Positions 34,406-43,169 of a stretch of DNA of 64,000 bases are shown here, piece after piece. A program made the translations under genes and the position numbers. The stretch comes from Candidatus Schekmanbacteria bacterium (GTDB taxonomy: Bacteria; Schekmanbacteria; GWA2-38-11; J061), in contig JACRJM010000006.1 in the NCBI GenBank assembly GCA_016219965.1, positions 1 through 64,000 on the forward strand, given 5' to 3'. Within the stretch, counting starts at the first letter, position 1, and each line of letters begins with the position of its first letter. A model generated the notes under the pieces. The model was not told the origin of the DNA. It worked only from the letters and a program-made list of their open reading frames with translations, and did no database searches.

Positions 34406-34622
34406 TATAATAGTTCTTAATTAGAAGGTACAATTAACATTGGAAATGTTACTATCAAAATTGATTTATTGTCAAAAGAATTCAACTTGCAGAGAGATTT
34501 TTAATCATGCCTATACATCAAATCTGTGCGATTATTGACAGAGGCTCACAAAAGGAGTATTAATCACGTTTTAAATATTTGGCAGTTCTGTAGTGCAGTA
34601 AAAGCATAATGGGAAAGGTATA

Positions 34623-35339
34623 ATGCAGTTAAACATCAGGGACGCTGCAAAGCTTCTGCACGTCTCAGAAAAAAAAATATATGAATGGATCCGGGATCGG
34701 AAACTTCCGGCAAATCAGGTTAGCGGACGTACATGGTTCAATCGGGCCGAGCTTCTTGAATGGGCTACTTCGCAGGGCGTAAACATCTCAGAAGAAATTA
34801 TTGAAACAACGGATGCCACCTCTGTTTCAGGTGTGGGTTCAGGTTCTGGCTCAGCTTTAAGTTTTTCCAGCGCTCTTGAACGGGGGGGAATTTTCTATAA
34901 TGTCGAGGGTGATGACAAACCATCAGTACTTAAATCTGTTCTTGATCTCATGCCGCTTCCAAAGGAGGCTGACCGCAAGTCATTGCTGCGCGTTCTTCTT
35001 GCAAGAGAAGAATTATCATCAACCGGAATCGGCAAGGGGATAGCAATACCGCATTCCAGAAACCCTATAGTTTTTCATGTTTCACAACCTGTAATTTCTT
35101 TATGCTTTCTGAAAAAAGAGATAGATTTCTGCGCTATCGACGGAGAACCTGTTCATACTCTTTTCACGATTGTGACTCCCAATGCCCGTATTCATTTGCA
35201 ACTCCTTTCAAGGCTCGCATTTGCGCTTCATAATCCTTCCTTCAACAAAGTCATCAAACAGAAACTCCCGAAGGAAGAGATTCTAAAGATGGCGCACCGG
35301 ATCGATTCAAATATCAAATCACCTGGTTCAACCGGATAA
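34623..35339 (+). CDS. HTH (excisionase/MerR-like) - PTS EIIA fusion regulator
   Basis: A 238-residue two-domain protein. Residues 1-55 are a winged HTH of the excisionase class (LNIRDAAKLLHVSEKKIYEW, RTWFNRAELLEW). A Ser/Gly-rich linker follows (65-83), and residues 90-235 are a PTS EIIA (fructose/Ntr type 2) domain with phosphorylatable His144 in GKGIAIPHSRN. It could sense PEP-dependent phosphorylation and act on DNA. It starts 22 nt upstream of the Ehr operon in the same direction, so it is probably its regulator or a co-transcribed sensor. Pairing of such a fusion with an Ehr complex is inferred from position only. Confidence 0.85.
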   Translation: MQLNIRDAAKLLHVSEKKIYEWIRDRKLPANQVSGRTWFNRAELLEWATSQGVNISEEIIETTDATSVSGVGSGSGSALSFSSALERGGIFYNVEGDDKPSVLKSVLDLMPLPKEADRKSLLRVLLAREELSSTGIGKGIAIPHSRNPIVFHVSQPVISLCFLKKEIDFCAIDGEPVHTLFTIVTPNARIHLQLLSRLAFALHNPSFNKVIKQKLPKEEILKMAHRIDSNIKSPGSTG

Positions 35340-35360
35340 ATAAAGGGCAGGACATTTCCA

Positions 35361-37349
35361 ATGTTCTATATTCTCATAGCAATCAGTGTTTTCATAATCA
35401 GCGGTTTCGGCGCACTTGCAACCCGCAGGTCTCCGATAACAGCCTCAGGTATTGGAGCCGCAGGCGCAATAGCAGGCTCTGTTGCCGGGCTATTCCCGGC
35501 AAGCCGGATCCTTACCGGAGGAAGCTCTGAATCATTCCATGCTTCATGGAATATACCATACGGCTCCTTTAACATCGGACTGGATGGTCTTTCCGCATGG
35601 TTTGCTGCAATTATCCTCGGATTGTCCATTATAGCCGCAATGTACGGCTACCGGTATCTCATGGCTTACAGGGAGAAAAAATCTCTCGGGACGCCGTGGT
35701 TCTTCTTTAACCTGCTCATTGCAAGCATGCTCATGGTCGTCATCGCAAGAAACGGGATATTATTCCTTGTTGCATGGGAGATCATGTCTCTCTCATCTTT
35801 TTTTCTGGTCACATTCGAAAATGAAAAAGAACATGTGCAAAAAGCCGGCTGGACTTATCTTGTTGCAACGCACACAGGCACAGCATTTTTATTCGTCATG
35901 TTTATTCTGCTTGGAGGCAGGAGCGGCTCTCTTGACTTTGAACGGTTGGGTCAGGTAAACAATCTTTCCCCCACAGTCATAACCATAATATTCTTATTTG
36001 CCATTGCCGGATTCGGCACAAAGGCCGGTTTTGTTCCGCTCCATGTGTGGCTTCCTGAAGCACATCCTGCCGCGCCAAGTCATGTATCTGCCCTGATGTC
36101 AGGAGTCATGATCAAAACAGGCATTTACGGCATTATGCGGATCTTAATGCTTCTTGGCACGCCGCAACCATGGTGGTGCTGGATGATGGTAGGGATTGGA
36201 TTGAGTTCAGGTATCATTGGTATTCTCTTTGCGCTTACCCAGCGTGAGCTTAAACCTTTGCTTGCATATAGCAGTGTAGAAAACATCGGAATCATAATGA
36301 CAGGGCTTGGTCTGGGATATCTCGGGCTGAGTTTCGGATCCTTTACAGTAGCGATACTTGGTTTTGGAGGTGCACTGCTTCATGTCATGAACCATGCAAT
36401 TTTCAAGGGTTTGCTTTTTTTAGGCGCAGGCTCGGTGATACACAGTACAGGCACGGGAAACCTCGACCGTCTCGGAGGTCTTCAAAAAAGAATGCCGTGG
36501 ACAGGGATGACATTTCTCACCGGCGCGGTTGCAATCTCGGGACTGCCTCCGCTTAATGGATTTATCAGTGAGTTCATGATCTATTCGGGCGCATTTTATT
36601 TAATCATTGCAAATCACGGGGAGACAGCAGGATTGATGCTCGCAATTATCGGAGGTCTAGCCCTGATAGGCGGACTTGCCGCCACCTGTTTTACAAAAGT
36701 TTTCGGAATATGTTTTCTTGGCGAACCAAGGACAAAACATGCCGCAGACGCTCATGAGCCGGGTCTTTTAATGCGGATACCGATGTTGATTCTTTCTGCT
36801 GCATGTCTCTTTATCGGGATATTCCCCTATGCTGTTGTAAAGCTCCTTATACCCGTTTTAAGAGATATAACCGGAGGAGGCGCAGGAGCTATTGAAGAAA
36901 GCATGAGAAAAGTCACAGACATGCTTTCATTTATCGCAGTTTGTGCATGCGGAGTCTTACTTCTCGCATGTGTGATAGCGATTATTCGCCATATACTCCT
37001 CAAGGGACGAAAGACAGAAGAAACTGTTACATGGGACTGCGGATATGCAAAGCCTTCACCGCGAATGCAATACACTTCATCTTCATATCCTGCGGTGCTG
37101 ACAGGACTTTTCAGCAAATTCATCTGGTTAAAAGGAAGAGGTCTTCCGCCAAAAGGTTTTTTTCCTGCGCACGCATCATTTGCAAGCGAACCTGAAGATA
37201 CTTTTCTTGAAGGCTTTTATCAACCTGTCTTCAATGTAATAAACCATGGCATATCCAAACTGAAGTGGCTTCAGCGCGGAAAAGTGCAGGTTTATGTTCT
37301 TTATATTGCCCTTACACTTTTAATCCTTTTAATCTGGGGGCTGATGTAA
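35361..37349 (+). CDS. Ehr complex antiporter-like subunit (HyfB/HycC, NuoL/MrpD family)
   Basis: A 662-residue membrane protein with about 14-16 transmembrane helices. The proton/ion-pumping core motif WLPEAHPAAPSHVSALMSG lies near residue 235, and the N-terminal helices have SWEIMSLSS-like AWEIMSLSSFFLV. The C-terminal part (about 560-640) is a long loop ending in a final helix. It would couple electron transfer in the Ehr complex to cation movement. First structural gene of the operon; 3 nt separate it from the NuoH-like gene. Confidence 0.9.
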   Translation: MFYILIAISVFIISGFGALATRRSPITASGIGAAGAIAGSVAGLFPASRILTGGSSESFHASWNIPYGSFNIGLDGLSAWFAAIILGLSIIAAMYGYRYLMAYREKKSLGTPWFFFNLLIASMLMVVIARNGILFLVAWEIMSLSSFFLVTFENEKEHVQKAGWTYLVATHTGTAFLFVMFILLGGRSGSLDFERLGQVNNLSPTVITIIFLFAIAGFGTKAGFVPLHVWLPEAHPAAPSHVSALMSGVMIKTGIYGIMRILMLLGTPQPWWCWMMVGIGLSSGIIGILFALTQRELKPLLAYSSVENIGIIMTGLGLGYLGLSFGSFTVAILGFGGALLHVMNHAIFKGLLFLGAGSVIHSTGTGNLDRLGGLQKRMPWTGMTFLTGAVAISGLPPLNGFISEFMIYSGAFYLIIANHGETAGLMLAIIGGLALIGGLAATCFTKVFGICFLGEPRTKHAADAHEPGLLMRIPMLILSAACLFIGIFPYAVVKLLIPVLRDITGGGAGAIEESMRKVTDMLSFIAVCACGVLLLACVIAIIRHILLKGRKTEETVTWDCGYAKPSPRMQYTSSSYPAVLTGLFSKFIWLKGRGLPPKGFFPAHASFASEPEDTFLEGFYQPVFNVINHGISKLKWLQRGKVQVYVLYIALTLLILLIWGLM

Positions 37350-37352
37350 CGG

Positions 37353-38288
37353 ATGGAAACTCTTTCATTTATTCCTCTATTTATTCCTCTATTTATTCCG
37401 CCATTAATGGCCATAATTTTATCACCACTTATCCCCGGAGTGATAAACCGTACCAAGGCGTTATTTGGAGGAAGAAAAGGCCAGCCTATTTTTCAGCTTT
37501 ATTACGACCTCTGGAAACTTGCTGGCAAAGGAGCTGTTTACAGCCGTACGACATCATGGATCTTCCGGGCAGGCCCCATAGCAGGACTGTCTTCTGTTTT
37601 GATAGCGCTAACTCTCATTCCTTTCGGCGGGATCAGGGCTCTTATTGCTTTTAACGGCGACATCATACTGTTTGCGTACATACTCGGTCTTGGCCGTGTT
37701 TTTACTATCCTCGCAGCGCTCGACACAGGGTCAAGCTTTGAAGGTATGGGGGCAAGCCGCGAAGCACAGTTTTCAACCCTTGCAGAAGTCACACTTTTTT
37801 TAGGGCTTTCAGCGGTTGTGATCAAGACCGGGACATTTTCTATCTCAGGAATCTCTAAGGCTTTATCACTTGATACATGGACAAGCTCTTTGGCAGTACT
37901 TGTTCTTGCAGGTATCTCCATTCTCGCCGTATTCCTTACCGAGAATTGCCGTATCCCGGTAGATGACCCTAACACACATCTTGAACTCACTATGATTCAT
38001 GAAGTAATGGTGCTGGACCACGGAGGTCCTGATTTGGCATTGATTCTTTATGCAGGAGCATTGAAGCTCTGGGTGCTTGGTGCACTGATGGCCGGAATAA
38101 TCCTTCCTGTACTTAGCAGCAATTACTGGATGAACATCCTGATGACATCAGCTTTTCTGTTCATACTTTCTGTCAGCGTCGGGATCATTGAATCAACAAT
38201 GGCAAGGCTCAGGCTTCGCAGGATTCCGCAACTCCTCATCGGAGCAAGCGCAACCGCGGTCATTGCACTTGCCCTGGCGCTAAGGTGA
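37353..38288 (+). CDS. Ehr complex NuoH-like membrane subunit (HyfC/HycD)
   Basis: A 311-residue protein with eight hydrophobic segments. GRKGQPIFQLYYDLWKL in the first cytoplasmic loop and ENCRIPVDDPNTHLELTM (the ExxRxPxDxPxTHLELT motif of NuoH and HycD) are conserved. NuoH-like subunits dock the peripheral arm to the membrane arm. Good length for HyfC (about 310). Confidence 0.9.
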   Translation: METLSFIPLFIPLFIPPLMAIILSPLIPGVINRTKALFGGRKGQPIFQLYYDLWKLAGKGAVYSRTTSWIFRAGPIAGLSSVLIALTLIPFGGIRALIAFNGDIILFAYILGLGRVFTILAALDTGSSFEGMGASREAQFSTLAEVTLFLGLSAVVIKTGTFSISGISKALSLDTWTSSLAVLVLAGISILAVFLTENCRIPVDDPNTHLELTMIHEVMVLDHGGPDLALILYAGALKLWVLGALMAGIILPVLSSNYWMNILMTSAFLFILSVSVGIIESTMARLRLRRIPQLLIGASATAVIALALALR

Positions 38289-38304
38289 TATCTAAGGTGA
38301 TATA

Positions 38305-38958
38305 ATGATAAATTTCTTTGATGCCATAATGATCGTATTTATGATCACAAGCCTTCTTCTTCTCGGCTCAAGCAGGCTTGCAGGCTGCATACGGATCGTT
38401 GCATTGCAGGGGATACTCCTAAGTCTTCTGCCTCTCATGGTAAGCGGGGGCGGGTTAACTATCGACTCATTGATCCTTTCTATAGGGACAATCATTTTAA
38501 AGGGGATGGTCTTCCCGTGGTTATTGTCCCGTGCAATCCGTGAGGCCGAAGTACGTCGCGAAGTAGAGCCTTTTGTAGGCTACATAACATCGCTTGGCTT
38601 TGGAGGTGCGGCATTCGTAATCTCATTATGGATAGGCTCACGGCTTCCAGTCCCTCACGGGGAAGCTTCATCTCTTACATTGTCCGTTGCATTCTTCACT
38701 ATTTTAACAGGATTTTTCCTTATAGTCACAAGGCGGAAAGCCATAAGTCAGGTGCTTGGGTATCTTACGCTTGAAAACGGAATCTATACTTTCGGGGTAG
38801 GACTCGCATACGATGAGCCTCTCCTTGTTGACCTTGGAATATTACTCGATATTTTCGTTGCCGTATTCGTCATGGGTATCACGCTTTTTCATATCAACCG
38901 TGAGTTTGACAGCATAAGCACCGACCAGCTCGTAGAATTGAAGGACGGAGAAAAATGA
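38305..38958 (+). CDS. Ehr complex HyfE-like membrane subunit
   Basis: A 217-residue polytopic protein with six or seven helices and an acidic C-terminal tail, the length and profile of HyfE (NuoK-related). A GTIILKGMVFPWLLSRAI segment and LGYLTLENGIYTFGV are its most family-like parts. AAGGTGAT precedes the ATG, and its stop overlaps the next ATG (ATGA). Assigned largely by position plus membrane pattern. Confidence 0.8.
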   Translation: MINFFDAIMIVFMITSLLLLGSSRLAGCIRIVALQGILLSLLPLMVSGGGLTIDSLILSIGTIILKGMVFPWLLSRAIREAEVRREVEPFVGYITSLGFGGAAFVISLWIGSRLPVPHGEASSLTLSVAFFTILTGFFLIVTRRKAISQVLGYLTLENGIYTFGVGLAYDEPLLVDLGILLDIFVAVFVMGITLFHINREFDSISTDQLVELKDGEK

Positions 38959-40433
38959 TCTCAGCATTGATATTAGTCCCTCTCTTTGCAGGTATCGCGG
39001 CGCTGATCCTGCGAAATAATATTTGGCGCAGGGGATTGCTGTTGATCACTGCGATTTTCCACACAGGTATGACTTTGTCAGCATGGTCGGTGAAACCAGC
39101 ACCTTCACTTGAAGGATGGCTTGCTTTTGATGCAATAGGTCTTCTGTTTCTCACGATAACAAGCCTTCTTTTTTTCTTCTGTAGTTTATATGCGATCAAT
39201 TATCTGAAAAACGAACCGCCTGTAAACCATGAGGACTTTGAAGAAAGGGTTTTCTTTTCAAATGCACCTGAAGCAAGGTTCACCGGATGTCTTCTTTTTT
39301 TTCTTGCAACCATGACCCTTGTCCCGCTTTCCCAGCATTTCGGGATACTCTGGGTATCAATTGAAGCAACGACGCTTGCCAGTGCGCCGCTTATCTTTTT
39401 TCACAGACATCACAGGTCTCTGGAGGCGACATGGAAATATCTGCTTGTCTGCTCTGTCGGAATCGCAGTTGCATTGCTCGGCAATTTCTCCCTTGCCGTA
39501 GCTGCCTCCATGGAAAAAGGGAACCATATCTCCATGGTCCTTGGCGAGATGATAAAAGATGCACCACATCTTCATATCCCGTGGCTTAAAGCAGCTTTCA
39601 TATGTTTTCTGGTAGGCTATGGGACAAAAATGGGGCTTGCTCCGATGCACACATGGCTTCCTGATGCTCACAGTGAATCACCTTCAGTAGTCTCCGCACT
39701 TCTCTCAGGAGCGCTTCTAAACTGCGCCTTTGTAGGGATATTAAGGGCATATCAGATTTGCTCTGCCGCGGGAATCGCACAGTTCAGTCAGAAATTACTT
39801 ACTGTATTCGGTCTTTTTTCAATGCTTGTAGCCGCAGTTTTCATTATCGGCCAGACCGATTACAAGCGGCTTCTCGCATATTCAAGCATAGAACACATGG
39901 GTATCCTCTCTCTCGGTGTCGGTATCGGGGGAAGCGCAAGATTCGGCGCAATCCTTCATGCAATCAATCATTCGTTTACAAAGGGGATGCTTTTTCTTCT
40001 GGCAGGGAACATCCTTAGTTTTTATAAAACCAAGGACTGCGGCAGGGTCAAGGGGATATCACGCATCCTTCCTCAATCAGGAGCATTATGGATAGCCGGG
40101 CTCTTTGCGATTACCGGTTCTCCTCCATTTGGCTCATTTATAAGCGAGTTTCTCATATTGAAAGGCGCCATTGAAAGCGGACACTTCATCGCAGCATCAG
40201 CATATCTCCTGTTTCTGGCCCTGATTTTCATAGGGATGGCAACCGTCATGATGCCAATGGTACAGGGAACCCCGTCAGAAGAGATTAAAAACCTCAAACC
40301 GGGAAAAGAAACCCTGCTTTCAATAATACCCCCAGTGGCGCTCGGTATTATAATGGTAGTGCTTGGCATCTATATTCCCTCCTTTCTAAGCCGTGCGGTT
40401 GAGCAGGCATCTAATATGTTGGGAGGATTCTGA
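38955..40433 (+). CDS. Ehr complex second antiporter-like subunit (HyfF, NuoL/M/N family)
   Basis: A 492-residue membrane protein with about 14 helices and the WLPDAHSESPSVVSALLSG core motif near residue 240. The N-terminal YAINYLKNEP segment and LKRLLAYSSIEHMG-like YKRLLAYSSIEHMG are typical of NuoL/M/N. Having both a HyfB-like and a HyfF-like pump is the Hyf/Ehr layout. Overlaps its neighbours by 1-4 nt at both ends. Confidence 0.9.
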   Translation: MISALILVPLFAGIAALILRNNIWRRGLLLITAIFHTGMTLSAWSVKPAPSLEGWLAFDAIGLLFLTITSLLFFFCSLYAINYLKNEPPVNHEDFEERVFFSNAPEARFTGCLLFFLATMTLVPLSQHFGILWVSIEATTLASAPLIFFHRHHRSLEATWKYLLVCSVGIAVALLGNFSLAVAASMEKGNHISMVLGEMIKDAPHLHIPWLKAAFICFLVGYGTKMGLAPMHTWLPDAHSESPSVVSALLSGALLNCAFVGILRAYQICSAAGIAQFSQKLLTVFGLFSMLVAAVFIIGQTDYKRLLAYSSIEHMGILSLGVGIGGSARFGAILHAINHSFTKGMLFLLAGNILSFYKTKDCGRVKGISRILPQSGALWIAGLFAITGSPPFGSFISEFLILKGAIESGHFIAASAYLLFLALIFIGMATVMMPMVQGTPSEEIKNLKPGKETLLSIIPPVALGIIMVVLGIYIPSFLSRAVEQASNMLGGF

Positions 40434-41959
40434 TGGATAATTTTCCTTTTTTAAATATCTATAACTCCGTAGCCGTACCCTTTGAAAACATTCCATTACT
40501 TGATATTTCCCGGTTCAGAAAAGAAGTTATAGAGTATGTTGAAGCCGGGGCAAGGATTGTGTCATTGTTCGGTTTTAGAAGAAAAGATAATTCTGTCCTT
40601 CTCATAGCTGTTATTGCGCAGGATCAGACCGGAGTCCTGTCTCTTGCGGCCAGTGAATGCGGGAATACCTATAAATCATTGACACCCGACTGCCCGCAGG
40701 CGCACTGGTTTGAAAGGGAAATAGCAGAACAATTCGGCATCCATCCTGAAGGTCATCCATGGTTAAAGCCGGTCCGTTTTCACTTACCATTTGGCGCTGA
40801 AAAGAATAAGCAGAAACAACATCAGGGAGAGAAAGAAATGCTTCCGGGCGTTACTGATTTTTTTGAAGTCGAAGGTGAAGAGGTGCATGAAGTCGCAGTC
40901 GGCCCTGTTCACGCAGGGATAATCGAGCCGGGACATTTTCGTTTCCAGTGCCACGGAGAAAAAGTCCTGCACCTTGAGATATCACTTGGCTACCAGCACC
41001 GCGGTATAGAGCAGGTTATTCCCGGAGGACCTGACAAGCGCACAATCCACTACATGGAAACACTTGCCGGCGACACTTCGGTGGGACATGCTTCCGCATA
41101 TTGCCATGCCGTTGAGGCATTGGCAGGATGCAATATTTCCGCAAGGGCGCAGACTCTTCGGGCAGTCGCCCTTGAGCTTGAACGCCTTGCAAATCACACA
41201 GGAGATCTGGGAGCGCTTTCCGGAGATATCGGCTATCTTCCGACAGCATCATATTGCGGAAGGCTGCGCGGCGATTTTCTCAACATGACGGCGCTCCTTT
41301 GCGGAAGCCGTTTCGGACGCGGGTTTATAAGACCGGGAGGAACAGCATTCGACACAGATGAAGCTCTCGTCTCAGAACTTTTAAAAAGGCTTGAACGTGC
41401 AACGGAAGAGACAGCAGGGGCTGTAAACCTGCTCTGGGAAACTGCAACCGTTGTGGGAAGGTTTGAAGAAACAGGAAAACTTGAACGGGAAACCTGTGAA
41501 GCTTTAGGAATCGTGGGCGTTCCTGCAAGAGCAAGCGGCATAGTGCGTGACGTAAGGTTCGATTTTCCATACGGCTACTTCAGGTTCTCTCAAATCCCTG
41601 TATCCACGTGGGGCTCAGGTGATGTATTTGCCAGAGCTTATGTTCGCTGGCTTGAGATACAGAGGTCTGCAGATTTCATCCGGCAGGAGCTTAAAACAAT
41701 GCCCGATGAAAAGGTGAAAACCAGCATAGGTAAATTATCTTCCGATTCACTCGTAGTATCACTCGTTGAAGGCTGGCGCGGGGAGATCTGCCATGTAGGG
41801 ATAACAGATGAGAACGGCCGCTTTTCCCGCTATAAGATAGTCGATCCTTCATTCCACAACTGGTTCGGGCTTGCAATGGCCATGCGCAATGAGGAGATAT
41901 CAGATTTTCCTTTATGCAATAAAAGTTTCAACCTTTCATACTGCGGACATGATTTGTAA
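40433..41959 (+). CDS. Ehr complex large subunit (HyfG/HycE-like, NuoCD fusion) lacking Ni-Fe cysteines
   Basis: A 508-residue protein: a 30-kDa NuoC-like domain at about 1-140 (ADCPQAHWFEREIAEQFGI-type segment), then a NuoD/[NiFe] large-subunit domain. The N-terminal Ni-binding motif RxCGxC is replaced: the aligned stretch reads METLAGDTSVGH (Ala and Thr for the two Cys). The C-terminal DPCxxC is replaced by VDPSFHNW (Ser and Asn). All four nickel ligands are thus absent, the defining feature of Ehr as opposed to group 4 hydrogenase. Catalysis of H2 is not expected; the site may bind quinone or another acceptor. Central gene of a six-gene operon. Confidence 0.92.
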   Translation: MDNFPFLNIYNSVAVPFENIPLLDISRFRKEVIEYVEAGARIVSLFGFRRKDNSVLLIAVIAQDQTGVLSLAASECGNTYKSLTPDCPQAHWFEREIAEQFGIHPEGHPWLKPVRFHLPFGAEKNKQKQHQGEKEMLPGVTDFFEVEGEEVHEVAVGPVHAGIIEPGHFRFQCHGEKVLHLEISLGYQHRGIEQVIPGGPDKRTIHYMETLAGDTSVGHASAYCHAVEALAGCNISARAQTLRAVALELERLANHTGDLGALSGDIGYLPTASYCGRLRGDFLNMTALLCGSRFGRGFIRPGGTAFDTDEALVSELLKRLERATEETAGAVNLLWETATVVGRFEETGKLERETCEALGIVGVPARASGIVRDVRFDFPYGYFRFSQIPVSTWGSGDVFARAYVRWLEIQRSADFIRQELKTMPDEKVKTSIGKLSSDSLVVSLVEGWRGEICHVGITDENGRFSRYKIVDPSFHNWFGLAMAMRNEEISDFPLCNKSFNLSYCGHDL

Positions 41960-41968
41960 GGTAAAAAT

Positions 41969-42748
41969 ATGCTGAAGGTCTTAAAAGAGCGTTTTAAACA
42001 GGGTAAATGTACAATTGCCTATCCGGCAGGAGATGCACCTCCTCTGCCGAACCGCTTTAGGGGATATCCTGCGATCGACCGGTCTAAATGTCCCGACAAC
42101 TGCCGCGCCTGTATAGACGCATGTCCTGTGGGCGCTGTTTCATTTGTTGTTTCATCTGCACTTTCATGTAATGACAAGACAATTCAGATTGATTTAGGTA
42201 AATGTCTTTTCTGCACCGAGTGCACAGATGCATGCACAGGGAAAGCAATAAGCTTCACGAAAAATCACGAGCTTTCAAAACATAAGAGGGAGAACCTGAT
42301 TTTAAAAGCAGGCGAAACAATGAATGTTGAGACAGGGCTTGATAAAAAAATAAAAAAACTTTTTGGCAGGTCTCTAAAGCTCCGCCAGGTCAGCGCCGGA
42401 GGATGCAACGGCTGTGAGGCTGATATAAATGTGTTGAGCACCATAGTCTATGATCTTGGCCGCTTCGGCATTCAGTTTGTCGCATCGCCACGCCATGCAG
42501 ATGGCCTGCTCATAACAGGCCCGGTCACTGAAAATATGAAACTTGCCCTTGAAAAAACTTATGCTGCCGTACCGTCTCCAAAGCTTGTCATTGCAGCAGG
42601 CGCTTGCGCTATCTCAGGAGGTCCATATATTGGCCACTGTCAGGCTAACAACGGAGCTGACAGCATAGTACCGGTTGATTTATATATCCCGGGCTGTCCG
42701 CCCCATCCGCTTACAACTCTTCACGGTCTGCTAATGCTAAAAAAGTAA
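41969..42748 (+). CDS. Ehr complex fused ferredoxin + NuoB-like small subunit (HyfH-HyfI fusion)
   Basis: A 259-residue fusion. Residues 30-95 hold two ferredoxin-type clusters (CPDNCRACIDACP and CLFCTECTDACTGKAI), as in HyfH/NuoI. Residues 125-255 are a NuoB/HyfI domain with the N2-like cysteines in GGCNGCEAD, GACAISGG and PGCPPHP. The proximal cluster near the vacant active site is therefore kept. In E. coli Hyf these are two genes. Last gene of the operon, followed by a repeat/hairpin region. Confidence 0.9.
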   Translation: MLKVLKERFKQGKCTIAYPAGDAPPLPNRFRGYPAIDRSKCPDNCRACIDACPVGAVSFVVSSALSCNDKTIQIDLGKCLFCTECTDACTGKAISFTKNHELSKHKRENLILKAGETMNVETGLDKKIKKLFGRSLKLRQVSAGGCNGCEADINVLSTIVYDLGRFGIQFVASPRHADGLLITGPVTENMKLALEKTYAAVPSPKLVIAAGACAISGGPYIGHCQANNGADSIVPVDLYIPGCPPHPLTTLHGLLMLKK

Positions 42749-42762
42749 GTAAAAAAGAGAGT

Positions 42763-42862
42763 AAAAAAGGGACGCAACCCTTATAAAAATTAAAAAGGGG
42801 ACGCAACCCTTATTAAAGAAAAGTAAAAAAGAAAGAAAAAAAGGGTTGCGTCCCCTTTTTAA
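42763..42862. repeat. Cluster of GGGGACGCAACCC repeats forming a bidirectional terminator
   Basis: Two direct copies (AAAAAGGGACGCAACCC at 42763 and AAAAAGGGGACGCAACCC at 42792) and one inverted copy (GGGTTGCGTCCCCTTTTT at 42843-42860) lie between convergent genes. The second direct copy and the inverted one can pair over about 20 bp and end in T-runs on both strands, so the array probably ends both the Ehr and the MoaD transcripts. Another copy is at 32858. The stop codon of the MoaD-like gene lies within it. Confidence 0.75.
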
Positions 42863-43104
42863 TTCCCGCCGGCGACAGGTGGGAAAATCGCAACGCGGTC
42901 GTTTTCTTTTACAATGTAATCAAGCTCGGCATGGACGCCGTTCACGATTATGATCTTTGTTTCTTCTTTTGGTATGCCAAGCAGTTTAAGAAGACTTTCT
43001 ATTGAAGTGTTGTCTTCAATATCTATCATCTTCCCCTTCGCAAGATCAAGGTCCGGCATATATTTCAAAAGGGTAGCATAAGCTCTGACTTCGATTTTCT
43101 GCAT
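42859..43104 (-). CDS. MoaD/ThiS-family sulfur carrier protein (AOR-associated)
   Basis: An 81-residue ubiquitin-fold protein with IEVRAYATLLKYM at the N-terminus and DRVAIFPPVAGG before a final Asn. The usual C-terminal Gly-Gly that becomes a thiocarboxylate is followed by one extra residue. MoaD-like proteins next to AOR genes supply sulfur for the tungsten-pterin cofactor, and the AOR gene lies 65 nt upstream. The terminal Asn would have to be removed or tolerated before activation. A terminator hairpin separates it from AOR. Confidence 0.85.
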   Translation of the reverse strand: MQKIEVRAYATLLKYMPDLDLAKGKMIDIEDNTSIESLLKLLGIPKEETKIIIVNGVHAELDYIVKENDRVAIFPPVAGGN

Positions 43105-43128
43105 AAAAAATTACCTTGCCTCAAAAAA

Positions 43129-43159
43129 AAGCCTGCCGTCCGAGCGAGACGGCAGGCTT
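43129..43159 (-). terminator. Intrinsic terminator between AOR 1 and MoaD-like gene
   Basis: On the minus strand a perfect 12-bp stem (AAGCCTGCCGTC) with a 7-nt loop is followed immediately by eight T residues. It lies 10 nt past the AOR stop, so it should sharply reduce read-through into the MoaD-like gene. Confidence 0.85.
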
Positions 43160-43169
43160 GAAATTAAAC

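Noticed and set aside
34576-34600. Sigma-54-like promoter (TGGCA...TGCA) upstream of the HTH-EIIA gene
   Set aside because: The spacing between GG and GC is 12 nt, not the required 10, so it is a poor match.
40433-41959. Genuine energy-converting [NiFe] hydrogenase
   Set aside because: All four Ni-Fe cysteines are replaced, so hydrogenase activity is not expected.
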